Assembly: GCF_031457275.1 (NCBI RefSeq)
Contig: NZ_JAVDWH010000001.1
Coordinates: 2,418,001-2,482,000, forward strand
DNA: 64,000 nucleotides
From: Aeromicrobium panaciterrae
GTDB lineage: Bacteria; Actinomycetota; Actinomycetes; Propionibacteriales; Nocardioidaceae
Direction of reading: 5' to 3'
In this document: positions 36,095 through 45,772 of the stretch, piece after piece
How the letters are laid out: every line of letters starts with the position of its first letter
How positions within the stretch are numbered: position 1 is the stretch's first letter
Notes under the pieces: generated by a model
Told to the model about the DNA's origin: nothing
Seen by the model: only the letters and a program-made list of their open reading frames with translations
Databases searched by the model: none
Position numbers and translations under genes: made by a program

Positions 36095-37887
36095 GCAGAG
36101 ATCATCCCAGACCTGCGTAACCACAGGACTGGGAAGGCCTGCGAAACGGGCTCTACACCCTCTTCGCTGGCGCTGGGCGCAGGCTCCGTCGACTCAGGTG
36201 CCTGCTCACTTGGTGCATCTTCGGCCGGTGCGCTGAGCGCGACAACTGGCTCGGCCGTGCCATTTTGCGTGATCGTGCCGTGCTCGAAAGTGACCGTCTT
36301 GGTCGTGCCGTTCACCACGACGCTCGACTTCGGAACACCAAGCTGGCCGCCCGGTCCGCCCACGCTCGGCGACACGTACTTCGTGTAGATGTCGCCGTAG
36401 ATCCCGTACGTGCCAGACGACGTTTGGTAGATCGCACCGGTCTCGAAGGGCTGAATGCTCAGACCCGAGATCGAGGAAGCCGCCATGTTGGCAGTCGGGA
36501 ATCCCAGCACGCCGGTCTGCATGCCGAGCTTCTCGTGGACCGTCTTCGCAGCGCCGGAGACGACATACGCGCTCGCGCTGGGAGCGAGCCAGAAGATGTT
36601 CATGTTGCCGAACATCGTGCGACGTCGAGTGTCCCCACCGAGCTCGCCCTGCTTGACCGGACCGGTCACTGATCCGGTGAGGCCATCGAGGCTCTGCGCG
36701 GCCGACTTGATCTTCGACTGGTACTTCGAGATGTAGGAGGCCACCCGGTCACGAAGGCCGCCATCAGCCTTGAGCCACGCGTAGCCGTACTTGCCCGGAC
36801 ACGCGGTGCTCACGACATTGCGGTGGCCGGAGATGCGCTGCAGCGTCTTGCCGCCGATGCTCACCGAACCCGTGGCCGGCTTGTAGTAGGTCGCGAGACG
36901 CCAGCCCGCGAGCTTCACAGTGGCGGTCTTCATGTCCGACGTCGGCCTGGCCTTGTCGAGGTTGCCCATCAACGCGATACCCATGGTCCGCTCGTTGACG
37001 GTGTTGTTGCCGGAATGCGATCCACGCACCGGCTTGTCGACACCACCGGCGCGGCCCTCGAAGATCTGACCGTACTTGTCCACGAGGAAGTTGTAGGCGA
37101 TGTCGCACCATCCACGACCGGACTGGTGGAACTTCTGGATGCCCTTGACGATCGAAGCGGACTGGCTCTTGGAGTAGGAGTTGGAGCCTGCTGTGTGGTG
37201 CAGGTTGACGCCCAAGGTCGTGAGGCCATAGGCCTCATAGCCGTCTTCGTCGCAGCCATCGGCCGCGCGAGCGTTCCAAGAGGATCGCGACTTGATCGTG
37301 GGCTTCGGGGTGAAGGTTGGCTGGCCATCGGCGACACTCACGACCGACGACGAGCTGTTTGACGAATAGAAGGCCGGTACGTTCGCGGCCGCAGGTGCGT
37401 CGACCTCGCCCGGATCGACCGTGATCACCTTGACGCCAGTGGGCGATGCGGCGCTGGCAGTCGTGACTCGTGCGCGAACCTCGTCAGCACTCTCGACCCA
37501 CCAGGGCTCGGTGCCACCACGGCCGGCTTCGCCACCGTCGTGATCGACTTCGAGAGGCTCCCAGTCGGACCAACCCGCGTCCGTACGCACGCGCACCTCG
37601 ACTGTGACGTCCAAGTCGTTCTCAGTTCGGTCCCATGTCACGCCGAGCAGGGCGAAGTTCGCGGTCTTGGTCGGTGCGAGCTCGGCGACGAGACCGTCTG
37701 ACGTTCGGACCGGTGCAGGCACAGCGATCGAGCGACTCTTGGCCGGAGCCGGCGCGCTCTCAGGGGTCTTCGGTGCGGGAGCCGAGTGCTCAGGCGCTGC
37801 CTGGGGTGACTTGGAGACTGAGGTGCATCCAGACAGGAAGAGTCCTGTCAGGACGATCGCCAAAACGAACTTTCCCCCGAGATGCAT
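36091..37887 (-). CDS. Lipoprotein N-acetylmuramoyl-L-alanine amidase (PGRP) with LGFP repeats
   Basis: A 598-residue exported lipoprotein; the lipobox LFLSGC gives lipidation at Cys 20. After a Pro/Ala-rich linker and an actinobacterial all-beta domain (about 45-150), a PGRP-type amidase follows, with zinc ligands in VNLHHTAGSN and RISGHRNVVSTACPG. LGFP-type repeats at about 400-560 (VLGFPTANM, QLGVPKSSVVVNGTT) probably bind the wall or mycolic-type polymer. The acidic C-terminal tail is Pro/Glu-rich. It overlaps the following membrane-protein gene. A leaderless promoter supports the start. Confidence 0.92.
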   Translation of the reverse strand: MHLGGKFVLAIVLTGLFLSGCTSVSKSPQAAPEHSAPAPKTPESAPAPAKSRSIAVPAPVRTSDGLVAELAPTKTANFALLGVTWDRTENDLDVTVEVRVRTDAGWSDWEPLEVDHDGGEAGRGGTEPWWVESADEVRARVTTASAASPTGVKVITVDPGEVDAPAAANVPAFYSSNSSSSVVSVADGQPTFTPKPTIKSRSSWNARAADGCDEDGYEAYGLTTLGVNLHHTAGSNSYSKSQSASIVKGIQKFHQSGRGWCDIAYNFLVDKYGQIFEGRAGGVDKPVRGSHSGNNTVNERTMGIALMGNLDKARPTSDMKTATVKLAGWRLATYYKPATGSVSIGGKTLQRISGHRNVVSTACPGKYGYAWLKADGGLRDRVASYISKYQSKIKSAAQSLDGLTGSVTGPVKQGELGGDTRRRTMFGNMNIFWLAPSASAYVVSGAAKTVHEKLGMQTGVLGFPTANMAASSISGLSIQPFETGAIYQTSSGTYGIYGDIYTKYVSPSVGGPGGQLGVPKSSVVVNGTTKTVTFEHGTITQNGTAEPVVALSAPAEDAPSEQAPESTEPAPSASEEGVEPVSQAFPVLWLRRSGMISA

Positions 37888-37893
37888 GACGCC

Positions 37894-37899
37894 ATCGTA
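37894..37899 (-). promoter_or_regulatory. -10 element of leaderless amidase promoter
   Basis: TACGAT, six bases, then ATG 37887. Confidence 0.5.
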
Positions 37900-37922
37900 C
37901 GTGAACGGCGGGAGCGGGCTAG

Positions 37923-40820
37923 TTAGAAGCGGAACCAGTTGGACTTGAGGCCGAACGACGTACGAGCGGTATTGCCCGTGATCGTGATGGTCTCCTTGGT
38001 CCCCACCAGCTTTAGCGAGATGACGCGACCATTCCAATCGCCGTACCCGTTTCGCTTCGTGATCGTGATCGATTTGAGCGTGCCGAGCGACTTGTGAGCC
38101 TTCTCGATAGTGGCTGCAGAGACCGACTTGGTCCACTCGTGGTTGGCATTGCCGGACCAGTCGTCATGCGGGTCAGGAACGGCCTTGAGGTACGGCTGGC
38201 TACCCGGTGCGGTGTAGCCGCCCGACGAGGACGAGAACTGGGTGAACGCGGGCTTGTCTTCGTACGTGAGGATCTTCGACTTCGTCGCCGCTATTGCCGC
38301 GTCCGTGGCTTCGGTCTCGGCCGAGTAGCCGCGATAGACCTGGCAGCTCGTGGTGTCGCACATGTCGTAGTAGTGCGAGGGCACGATGCCGCGCACACCG
38401 TACGTACGAGCCGCGACGGCCTGCGCCTTGAGTGCCTCGGGGTGCCAGGAAGACGGCATCTCGGCGGCGACAACACCGCGAACGTACGACTCGATCGACA
38501 GCACGTTGACGGTGTTGCGATCTGTCGAGCCGGCCTTCGGAAGCGCCGAGCGCAGAATGCCGCGGTACTTGACGTCGCTGCCGCCGGGCAGGATGAGCCG
38601 GATCGCCGACGCCTCGAACTGCGCGTCACCCGTCCAGATCTTGTTTTCGTACGTCGTCCAGGCTCCGTTGGTCACGTACTGGAGGACCGACTTCGTCTTG
38701 TCGGACGACAGTGGAGTGATCATCCACTTCGTGACCGCCACGTCGGCGATCGTGGCCGGCAACGTCACGGCTGTCCCACCGGATCCCTTGCGGAACGTCA
38801 GTGCGGAACGCGCCTTGATGATGACCGAGGCGGTGGTGTCCTTGGTGATCAGTACGCGGATGTTGCCGGTCTTCGTCCCGAGCGCGGTTCCGGGGTAGTA
38901 CGTCGACAGGATCGAGTCGAACTTCTCGCCGGCCTTTGCCGCGCCCTGCGCGCCGTACTGGCTCATGCCGATGCCGTGCCCGAATCCGTGACCCTTGACC
39001 GTGATGGTGCGACTCTCCGGGATCGTCACACTGTTGGTGCTTGTCGCCGTACTGGTGGAGATCACCTTGCCGGACGAGTCGTATGCGACGGTCTTCTTCG
39101 ATTCGGAGAAGTAGCGGATGTAACCCTTGGCAAAGTTGGCGCGCGAACCCGTGGACTCGGTGATCACCGAGGACGTCGGAGCGCCGAGTTGGCCTGACAT
39201 CTCTTTCAGCTTTGTGTACGTCGCGGCGATCGCGCCCCACACGGCGTAGTTCGTGGTCTTGGTGCTGGTGCGCACCGCAAAGATCGAGCCGTGCTCGAAG
39301 CGCTGCGCGAAGGTGCCGCTCGAGCTGACCGTCGGGCTGTCGCCCTTCGGGAATCCGAGCGCGGAGCCCTGAGCACCCAGAGCCTTGTACTTGTCATAGA
39401 AGCCAGACGCGAAGGTCACGAACTTGGCGCCAACGTCCGGCGTCGAATACATGTAGCCCTTGCCGAAGCGCGTCGCGCGACCATCGGTCACGGGCGCCTC
39501 TCCGATGAACACGGGTCCGGTCACGGTTTTGCCGAGCTCAGCAGCTCGGGTCTTGATGTCGGAGCTGTAGTCGCTGATGTACTTCTCGACGCGATCGCGC
39601 AGACCACCCTCAGCGGACAACCACGCGTACGCGTACTTCCCGGGGCACGCCGTACCGACGACGTTGCGATGCCCCGCAATCATGTTGAGGGTGAGGTTCT
39701 TCTCGCTGACCTTCCAGGTGCCCTTGGCCTTCATGTACGTCGTGCCCATGCGCCAGCCGATCAGCTTGACCATGGCTGCCTTGAGCGCTTCCGGGGGCAC
39801 GACCTCGTCGTAGTTGCCCATCATCGAGACACCCATGGCGTAGGTGTTGACCTCGCCGTTGCCGGAGTGGGCTGCACGCACCTGGCGGTCGATGCCGCCC
39901 TTGCGACCCTCGAAGATCTGGCCGTACTTGTCGACCAGGAAGTTGTAGCCAATGTCGCACCAGTCGTGGCCCTTGACGTGATACGCCTGAATACCGCGCA
40001 CGATCTTGGCTGAATCAGACTTCGCGTACGAGTTGTTTCCTGCCGTGTGGTGCACGACGATTCCGCGGGTGCTGCTTCCGGTCAGCGGGGCTGAGCACGA
40101 GCCACCGGCCGAAGCGCCCCAGGCCGAACGCATGATGATCGTCGGCTTCGGCGTGTAAGTCGGGCTGCCATCGGTCGGTGTCACCTCTGCTGCCGTCGTC
40201 ACGCGTGCAGTGCCGTTCATGACACCGCCCGGCGTGTACGCGGCCGAGGTCACCGTGGATTTGGCGGCTTCGTCCACGCCGCCCGGATCGATGGTGAGCA
40301 CCTTGATGTCATCGGGCCGCGTGCCGGACTTCGACGACACGCGTACGGCGACACCTTCTGCCTTGCCGACCCATACCGGTTCAGTTCCCGGGCGTCCCGC
40401 GTCGCCGGGAGCATCATCATCGTTCTCGAGGGTCTCCCATGACGTCCACTTGCCGTTTGTCAGCGACCGGATCGCGACACTGATGTCTTTGTCCGTGGTC
40501 TTGGCACTCCAGGTGACGCCGACCATCCCGTACGAGGTGGTGCGCGTCTGAGGCAGCTCGGCGACCACATTCTTCGGCGAACCGGCCTGAACCTTGGGTA
40601 CGACGGTTTCCTTCGTACGCACGACAGGCTTGGGACCCTTGGGCTCCGGTGCCGCATCCTCGGCCTCCGGCGCAGGGGTCGGCGCGGCCTCGTCAAGACC
40701 CGCAATCGGCGCATTGGCAGCGATCGGGTCCTGGGCGCGACTGAGCATCAGGCCAGACAGCACGAGAGCGACCGCAAGAAATGCGGTCACGAGTCGGCGA
40801 ATCGAGCGCCAGGAAAGCAT
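37923..40820 (-). CDS. Fusion of PGRP amidase, LGFP repeats and SpoIID/LytB domain
   Basis: A 965-residue secreted protein with a signal peptide/membrane helix (about 8-28). The N-terminal half copies the neighbouring amidase: all-beta domain, PGRP zinc motifs IVVHHTAGNN and MIAGHRNVVGTACPG, then LGFP-type repeats (ALGFPKGD, QLGAPTSS). The C-terminal part (from about 620) is a SpoIID/LytB domain with GHGFGHGIGMSQYGAQGAA, the catalytic glutamate in VVAAEMPSSW, HPEALKAQAVAARTYG and CDTTSCQVYRGYSAET. SpoIID acts as a lytic transglycosylase on glycan strands that lack peptides, so amidase plus SpoIID in one chain could strip and then cut strands. Confidence 0.92.
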   Translation of the reverse strand: MLSWRSIRRLVTAFLAVALVLSGLMLSRAQDPIAANAPIAGLDEAAPTPAPEAEDAAPEPKGPKPVVRTKETVVPKVQAGSPKNVVAELPQTRTTSYGMVGVTWSAKTTDKDISVAIRSLTNGKWTSWETLENDDDAPGDAGRPGTEPVWVGKAEGVAVRVSSKSGTRPDDIKVLTIDPGGVDEAAKSTVTSAAYTPGGVMNGTARVTTAAEVTPTDGSPTYTPKPTIIMRSAWGASAGGSCSAPLTGSSTRGIVVHHTAGNNSYAKSDSAKIVRGIQAYHVKGHDWCDIGYNFLVDKYGQIFEGRKGGIDRQVRAAHSGNGEVNTYAMGVSMMGNYDEVVPPEALKAAMVKLIGWRMGTTYMKAKGTWKVSEKNLTLNMIAGHRNVVGTACPGKYAYAWLSAEGGLRDRVEKYISDYSSDIKTRAAELGKTVTGPVFIGEAPVTDGRATRFGKGYMYSTPDVGAKFVTFASGFYDKYKALGAQGSALGFPKGDSPTVSSSGTFAQRFEHGSIFAVRTSTKTTNYAVWGAIAATYTKLKEMSGQLGAPTSSVITESTGSRANFAKGYIRYFSESKKTVAYDSSGKVISTSTATSTNSVTIPESRTITVKGHGFGHGIGMSQYGAQGAAKAGEKFDSILSTYYPGTALGTKTGNIRVLITKDTTASVIIKARSALTFRKGSGGTAVTLPATIADVAVTKWMITPLSSDKTKSVLQYVTNGAWTTYENKIWTGDAQFEASAIRLILPGGSDVKYRGILRSALPKAGSTDRNTVNVLSIESYVRGVVAAEMPSSWHPEALKAQAVAARTYGVRGIVPSHYYDMCDTTSCQVYRGYSAETEATDAAIAATKSKILTYEDKPAFTQFSSSSGGYTAPGSQPYLKAVPDPHDDWSGNANHEWTKSVSAATIEKAHKSLGTLKSITITKRNGYGDWNGRVISLKLVGTKETITITGNTARTSFGLKSNWFRF

Positions 40821-40974
40821 GGGGGAAGTCCGTTCCTGTGGCTGGTGTTACGAGAGTTGCAGTTGAGTTGCCCAACGATTATGCGCACACTTGCACGCCA
40901 GAATCCACGGACGACACGACTGGCGGCGAACTACAACGGTGTGATTTTGCAGGGATTTTCGCGACTGGAACGCG

Positions 40975-42336
40975 CTAGGGCGTGCCGTGGAGGCGCCGTG
41001 CAGCCTCGGCAACCGAGCCGGAGAGCGACGGATAGATGGTGAACGCGTCGGCAACCTGGTCGACCGTGAGCGACGCTGACACCGCCAACGAGATGACGTG
41101 GATCAGCTCGCTGGCCTTGGGACCGACCACCACGCCACCGACGACAATGCCCATCCCCCGGCGGGCGAAGATCTTCACGAAACCGTCGTGAACGCCCTGC
41201 ATCTTGGCGCGAGGGTTGGATGCGAGAGGAAGAGTCGCCGCGATCACCTGCATGTCTGACTCGTCAACCTGCTTCTGTGACAGCCCAACAGTGGCGATCT
41301 CGGGCGAGGTAAAGACGTTGCTCGAGACCTTGCCGAGGTCGAGCGGGTGCACGGCGTCGCCCAGCAGGTGCGACATCGCGATGCGGCCCTGCTGCGCTGC
41401 CACCGAGGCGAGCATCAGCACGCCAGTGCAGTCGCCAGCCGCGTAGACACCTCGTACGTTCGTCCGCGAGACCTTGTCGACCTCGATGAAGCCGCCCTCG
41501 TTGAGCTCGACTCCGATCGTGTCGAGGCCGAGACCCTCCGTGTTGGGGATTGAGCCCAACGCGAGCAGGCAGTGTGAGCCGTCGACCGTACGTCCGTCAG
41601 TCAGCGTGACGCGTACGCCGTCATCCGTGCGCTCGACCTTCTCCATACGGGAGTTGCCGAGGACCGTCATTCCGCGTCGCTTGAAGACGTCTTCGATGAC
41701 GGTGGCAGCGTCGGCGTCTTCGCCGGGCAGCACTCGATCGCGGCTCGAGACAAGGGTGACTGTTGCACCGAGACCGTTGTAGGCGCTGGCGAATTCGGCA
41801 CCTGTCACGCCTGAGCCGACGACGATCATGTGCTCGGGAAGGACCTGCAGCGCGTAGATCTGCTCCCAGGTCAGGATTCGCTCACCATCTGGCTGTGCGT
41901 CTGGGCTGACCCGCGGGTGAGCACCGGTGGCAAGCAAGATCGCGTCCGTGTCGACGCGCTGAGTGCCGTCAACGACAACCAGCTGGGCTGACTCGATCGT
42001 TGCGGTGCCCGAGATGATCTTCACTCCGCTCGCAACGAGCCGCTCAGCGATATCGGCGGACTGGGCCTGTGCCAGAGCGAGCACGCGCTTGTCGACTGCC
42101 GCGAGATCAGCGCGTACGGCGTTGGGTACTTCGATGCCCAGTTCTGCGGCACCGCTGACGTCGGTCAACAGGTCCGACGTCGCGATCAAAGTTTTGCTGG
42201 GGACACAGTCGGTGAGCACGGTCGAGCCGCCCACACCATCGCGCTCGATCAGCGTCACGTCAGCGCCAAGACGCGACGCAACAAGAGCAGCCTCGTAGCC
42301 ACCCGGTCCCCCGCCAATGATCGTCACATGAGTCAC
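40975..42336 (-). CDS. lpdA: LpdA-like NAD(P)H quinone reductase/flavoprotein disulfide-reductase homolog
   Basis: A 453-residue FAD- and NAD-binding protein. The FAD site is IIGGGPGGYEAALVASRLGA, the NAD site is VVGSGVTGAEFASAYNGLGA, and VYAAGDCTG closes the FAD domain. The redox-active CxxxxC pair is not complete: the first cysteine is valine (GSTVLTDCVPSK). Mycobacterial Rv3303c (LpdA) has the same change and acts as a quinone reductase rather than lipoamide dehydrogenase. The start is GTG 42336, with GGGAGG 8 bases upstream. It is divergent from the PNP gene. Confidence 0.88.
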   Translation of the reverse strand: MTHVTIIGGGPGGYEAALVASRLGADVTLIERDGVGGSTVLTDCVPSKTLIATSDLLTDVSGAAELGIEVPNAVRADLAAVDKRVLALAQAQSADIAERLVASGVKIISGTATIESAQLVVVDGTQRVDTDAILLATGAHPRVSPDAQPDGERILTWEQIYALQVLPEHMIVVGSGVTGAEFASAYNGLGATVTLVSSRDRVLPGEDADAATVIEDVFKRRGMTVLGNSRMEKVERTDDGVRVTLTDGRTVDGSHCLLALGSIPNTEGLGLDTIGVELNEGGFIEVDKVSRTNVRGVYAAGDCTGVLMLASVAAQQGRIAMSHLLGDAVHPLDLGKVSSNVFTSPEIATVGLSQKQVDESDMQVIAATLPLASNPRAKMQGVHDGFVKIFARRGMGIVVGGVVVGPKASELIHVISLAVSASLTVDQVADAFTIYPSLSGSVAEAARRLHGTP

Positions 42337-42369
42337 GGCACCATCCTCCCATTGAGAGAGGCGAGCGGA

Positions 42370-42375
42370 TAACGT
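42370..42375 (+). promoter_or_regulatory. -10 element of leaderless PNP promoter
   Basis: TAACGT, seven bases, then GTG 42383. Confidence 0.5.
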
Positions 42376-42382
42376 ACGGCAG

Positions 42383-43189
42383 GTGACCACCTCAGCCAGC
42401 ACCGTTCAACAGAGTGCCCAGCAGGCCGCCGACGCGATCAAAGATCGAACAGGTGGAGCCCACCACGACACAGCACTCGTCATGGGATCCGGCTGGCTTC
42501 CGGCCGCTGACGCACTGGGCACGCCCGAGTTCGAGATCCCCGTTGCCGAGCTGCCCGGATTCAGTGCTCCTGCGGTGGTCGGCCACGGCGGCACGATCCG
42601 CTCGGTCCCACTCGGCGACAAGCGCCTGCTGATCTTCCTGGGCCGCACTCACTTCTACGAAGGTCGCGGCGTCGCATCTGTCGTGCATGGCGTACGTACG
42701 GCCGCTGCTGCTGGCGTGAAGACCATGGTCCTGACCAACGGCTGCGGCGGACTCAACCCGAGTTGGGTGCCCGGTACGCCGGTGCTCATCAAGGACCACA
42801 TCAACCTCACCGCGACCTCACCGATCGAGGGCGCGAATTTCGTCGACCTGACCGACCTCTACTCGCCTCGCCTCCGCGCGATGTTCCAGGAAGTCGATCC
42901 GACACTCGAAGAGGGCGTCTACGTCCAGTTCCCTGGGCCTCACTACGAGACGCCTGCCGAGATCAACATGGTGCGCGCGATCGGTGGCGACCTCGTCGGC
43001 ATGTCCACCGTGCTCGAGGCGATCGCTGCCCGCGAGGCCGGTATGGAGGTCCTCGGACTCTCGCTCGTCACCAACCTCGCTGCTGGCATCTCCGGCGAAC
43101 CTCTCAACCATGAAGAGGTGCTCGAAGCCGGCAAGGCCGCGGCATCACGGATGGGTACGTTGCTCGCTGACGTGCTGCCGAGGATCTGA
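42383..43189 (+). CDS. punA: Purine-nucleoside phosphorylase (trimeric class)
   Basis: A 268-residue PNP that splits purine (deoxy)nucleosides with phosphate into base and (deoxy)ribose-1-phosphate. [13 protein letters not shown] is the phosphate loop, FYEGRG the active-site region, [39 protein letters not shown] the core and [23 protein letters not shown] the base-binding end. It belongs to the trimeric (PunA) type rather than the hexameric DeoD type. Its stop overlaps the next gene's ATG by one base. Confidence 0.95.
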   Translation: MTTSASTVQQSAQQAADAIKDRTGGAHHDTALVMGSGWLPAADALGTPEFEIPVAELPGFSAPAVVGHGGTIRSVPLGDKRLLIFLGRTHFYEGRGVASVVHGVRTAAAAGVKTMVLTNGCGGLNPSWVPGTPVLIKDHINLTATSPIEGANFVDLTDLYSPRLRAMFQEVDPTLEEGVYVQFPGPHYETPAEINMVRAIGGDLVGMSTVLEAIAAREAGMEVLGLSLVTNLAAGISGEPLNHEEVLEAGKAAASRMGTLLADVLPRI

Positions 43190-44802
43190 TGGGCCTCATC
43201 GAGCAGGCTCGCGAATGGCTGAGCCAGGATCCCGATCCCGTCACCCGCGACGAGCTCCAGGCCCTGATAGACGCGAACGACACGGCTGAGCTGGAGGACC
43301 GGTTCGCCGGTCGACTTCAGTTCGGTACCGCTGGCTTGCGCGGAGCGCTCGGTGCCGGTCCGAACCGGATGAACCGGGTCATCGTCGCCCAGGCCGCCGC
43401 AGGACTGGCCGCGTACCTCGTCGAGCGAGAGGTGAAGCCGTCCGTCGTGGTCGGCTACGACGCCCGCCACAACTCCGATGTCTTTGCCCGCGACACCGCG
43501 GAGATCATGGAAGGCGCAGGCGTACACGCTCATCTGTTGCCGACTCACCTGCCGACTCCGGTGCTGGCATTCGCGATCCGGCACCTCGGCTGCAGCTCTG
43601 GCGTGATGGTTACTGCTTCGCACAATCCGCCGCAGGACAACGGCTACAAGGTCTACCTCTCCGACTCGAGCCAGATCGTTCCACCCGAAGACACCGACAT
43701 CTCCGACGCCATCGATCGCGTCGGCCGCGTGGATGAGCTCCCCCGCAGCGATGCGTACGAGTTGCTCGGACCTGAGGTCGCGGAGGCGTACATCGAAGCC
43801 GTCGTCGCGCTGCCGGAAGGGGGCGCCCGCGACATCGTCGCCGTCTACACGCCGATGCACGGTGTCGGTCGGGACACGCTGGTCGAGACCGTCGCGCGGG
43901 CGGGCTTCCCGGCGCTGCACGTCGTACGTCAGCAGGGCGATCCCGATCCAGATTTCCCCACCGTCGCGTTCCCGAACCCCGAAGAGCCAGGCGCGATGGA
44001 CCTGTCGCTCAAACTCGCCTCGGAAGTTGCTGCCGACATCATCGTGGCGAACGACCCCGATGCCGATCGCTGCGCGGTTGGCGTACGCGACGGCGAGTCC
44101 TACCGAATGTTCAGTGGCGACCAGGTCGGCGCTCTGTTGGCCGACTTCCTGCTGCGCCGGGGTGTCACTGGCACGTACGCGTCGTCGATCGTGTCTTCTG
44201 ACCTTCTGGGCCGCATCTCCGCCGCCTACAACCAGCCATGGCAGCAGACGCTGACCGGCTTCAAGTGGATCGGCAAGATCCCGGATCTCGCGTACGGCTA
44301 CGAAGAAGCACTCGGCTACTCCGTCGCCCCTGACATCGCCCGCGACAAGGACGGCGTCTCGGCGATCATCACCGTGCTCGAACTGGCAGCTGGCCTCAAG
44401 GCCGAGGGTAGGAGCCTCGTCGACCGGCTCGATGACATCTACCGGGAGCACGGACTGCACGCGACGACGCAGCTGTCCGTGCGCGTGGAGGACCTTTCGA
44501 TCATCACGCGAGCGATGGAGACACTGAGGACCAATCCTCCGTCGACTCTCGGCGGCCAGAACGTCACGGCCGTCGATGATCTCGCCGATGGCTACCGAGG
44601 ACTTCCTCCCACCGACGGCATCCGGCTCCAGCTCGACGGCGGCGCCCGCATCATCTGTCGCCCGTCGGGCACCGAGCCCAAGCTCAAGTGCTATCTCGAG
44701 ATCGTGGTGCCGGTCGATGACTCGATCGAGGCGGCGCGTACGAAGGCTGATGTCGCGCTGGCTGCGATCAAGAAGGACCTGGCCGCAGCGCTCGGCCTCT
44801 GA
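43189..44802 (+). CDS. pmmB: Phosphosugar mutase (PmmB-like; phosphopentomutase candidate)
   Basis: A 537-residue alpha-D-phosphohexomutase family enzyme. The phosphoserine loop is VTASHNPPQDNGYKVY, the metal loop NDPDADRCAVGV, the sugar-binding GEDS-type position GYEEALGYSV, and the phosphate-binding RPSGTEPK. Mycobacterial PmmB (Rv3308) occupies the same place after PNP. Because it follows PNP and precedes deoC, conversion of (deoxy)ribose-1-phosphate to the 5-phosphate is plausible. Related family members do have such activity, but this is inference. Confidence 0.9.
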   Translation: MGLIEQAREWLSQDPDPVTRDELQALIDANDTAELEDRFAGRLQFGTAGLRGALGAGPNRMNRVIVAQAAAGLAAYLVEREVKPSVVVGYDARHNSDVFARDTAEIMEGAGVHAHLLPTHLPTPVLAFAIRHLGCSSGVMVTASHNPPQDNGYKVYLSDSSQIVPPEDTDISDAIDRVGRVDELPRSDAYELLGPEVAEAYIEAVVALPEGGARDIVAVYTPMHGVGRDTLVETVARAGFPALHVVRQQGDPDPDFPTVAFPNPEEPGAMDLSLKLASEVAADIIVANDPDADRCAVGVRDGESYRMFSGDQVGALLADFLLRRGVTGTYASSIVSSDLLGRISAAYNQPWQQTLTGFKWIGKIPDLAYGYEEALGYSVAPDIARDKDGVSAIITVLELAAGLKAEGRSLVDRLDDIYREHGLHATTQLSVRVEDLSIITRAMETLRTNPPSTLGGQNVTAVDDLADGYRGLPPTDGIRLQLDGGARIICRPSGTEPKLKCYLEIVVPVDDSIEAARTKADVALAAIKKDLAAALGL

Positions 44803-44828
44803 CGTTTCCCGCATACGCCCATAGCAAC

Positions 44829-44834
44829 TAACCT
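44829..44834 (+). promoter_or_regulatory. deoC: -10 element of leaderless deoC promoter
   Basis: TAACCT, six bases, then GTG 44841. Confidence 0.55.
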
Positions 44835-44840
44835 TGATGG

Positions 44841-45770
44841 GTGACTGCGACTGCATCCCTGCGCAAGACCCTCGACGGCCTTCCCGGCGTCGATCAGGTC
44901 GGCGTGGAAGCGCGCGCTGCCGGACTCGGTACCCGCTCGATCAAGACCACCTCCAAGGCGTGGGCGATCGACCTCGCCATCTCGATGGTCGATCTGACAA
45001 CGCTCGAAGGATCTGACACTCCGGGCAAGGTTCGGGCGCTGGCCAACAAGGCGATGCGACCCGATCCGACCGATCCGACCTGCCCCGCGGCCGCCGCGGT
45101 GTGCGTCTATCCCGACATGGTCGCCATCGCCAAGGAAGCTCTCGGCGACTCAGGACTCAACGTCGCCAGCGTCGCCACCGCGTTCCCTTCGGGCCGCGCT
45201 GCCCTCGACATCAAGCTTGCCGACACCCGCGACGCCGTCGAGGCCGGTGCTGACGAGATTGACATGGTCATCGACCGTGGCGCGTTCCTCGCCGGCAACT
45301 ACGACCTCGTGTACGACGAGATCGTCGCCACCCGCGAAGCCTGTGCCCGCCCCGACGGATCGCACGCGCACCTCAAGGTGATCTTCGAAACCGGCGAACT
45401 TCAGACATACGACAACGTCCGCAAGGCTTCATGGCTCGCGATGCAGGCCGGCGCCGATTTCATCAAGACCAGCACCGGCAAGGTTCAGCCCGCCGCGACC
45501 CTTCCCGTCACCCTGGTGATGCTCGAAGCCGTACGCGACTTCCGTGCAGAGACTGGCCGCCAGGTCGGTGTGAAGCCTGCCGGCGGCATCCGTACGTCGA
45601 AGGATGCGATCAAGTACCTCGTCATGGTCAACGAGATCGTCGGTGAGGACTGGCTCGACCCTGACTGGTTCCGATTCGGCGCCTCCACGCTTTTGAACGA
45701 CCTGCTCATGCAACGCCAGAAGCTGGCCACCGGCCACTACTCCGGCCCCGACTACGTCACCCTGGACTGA
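44841..45770 (+). CDS. deoC: Deoxyribose-phosphate aldolase
   Basis: DeoC (309 aa) splits 2-deoxyribose-5-phosphate into glyceraldehyde-3-phosphate and acetaldehyde. The Schiff-base lysine lies in GADFIKTSTGKVQPAATLPV, the second lysine in GVKPAGGIRTSKDAIKYLV, and DEIDMVIDRGAFLAGNY is the early active-site strand. The protein is longer than E. coli DeoC (259 aa) by an N-terminal extension, as in eukaryotic-type enzymes. The start is GTG with a leaderless promoter. The aldehyde dehydrogenase gene follows 2 bp later. Confidence 0.95.
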   Translation: MTATASLRKTLDGLPGVDQVGVEARAAGLGTRSIKTTSKAWAIDLAISMVDLTTLEGSDTPGKVRALANKAMRPDPTDPTCPAAAAVCVYPDMVAIAKEALGDSGLNVASVATAFPSGRAALDIKLADTRDAVEAGADEIDMVIDRGAFLAGNYDLVYDEIVATREACARPDGSHAHLKVIFETGELQTYDNVRKASWLAMQAGADFIKTSTGKVQPAATLPVTLVMLEAVRDFRAETGRQVGVKPAGGIRTSKDAIKYLVMVNEIVGEDWLDPDWFRFGASTLLNDLLMQRQKLATGHYSGPDYVTLD

Positions 45771-45772
45771 TC

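Noticed and set aside
42943..44856. Long minus-strand open frame (about 637 codons) opposite PNP and the phosphosugar mutase
   Set aside because: Antisense to two enzymes with clear active-site motifs; the encoded sequence is Arg/Asp/Val-rich and protein-unlike.
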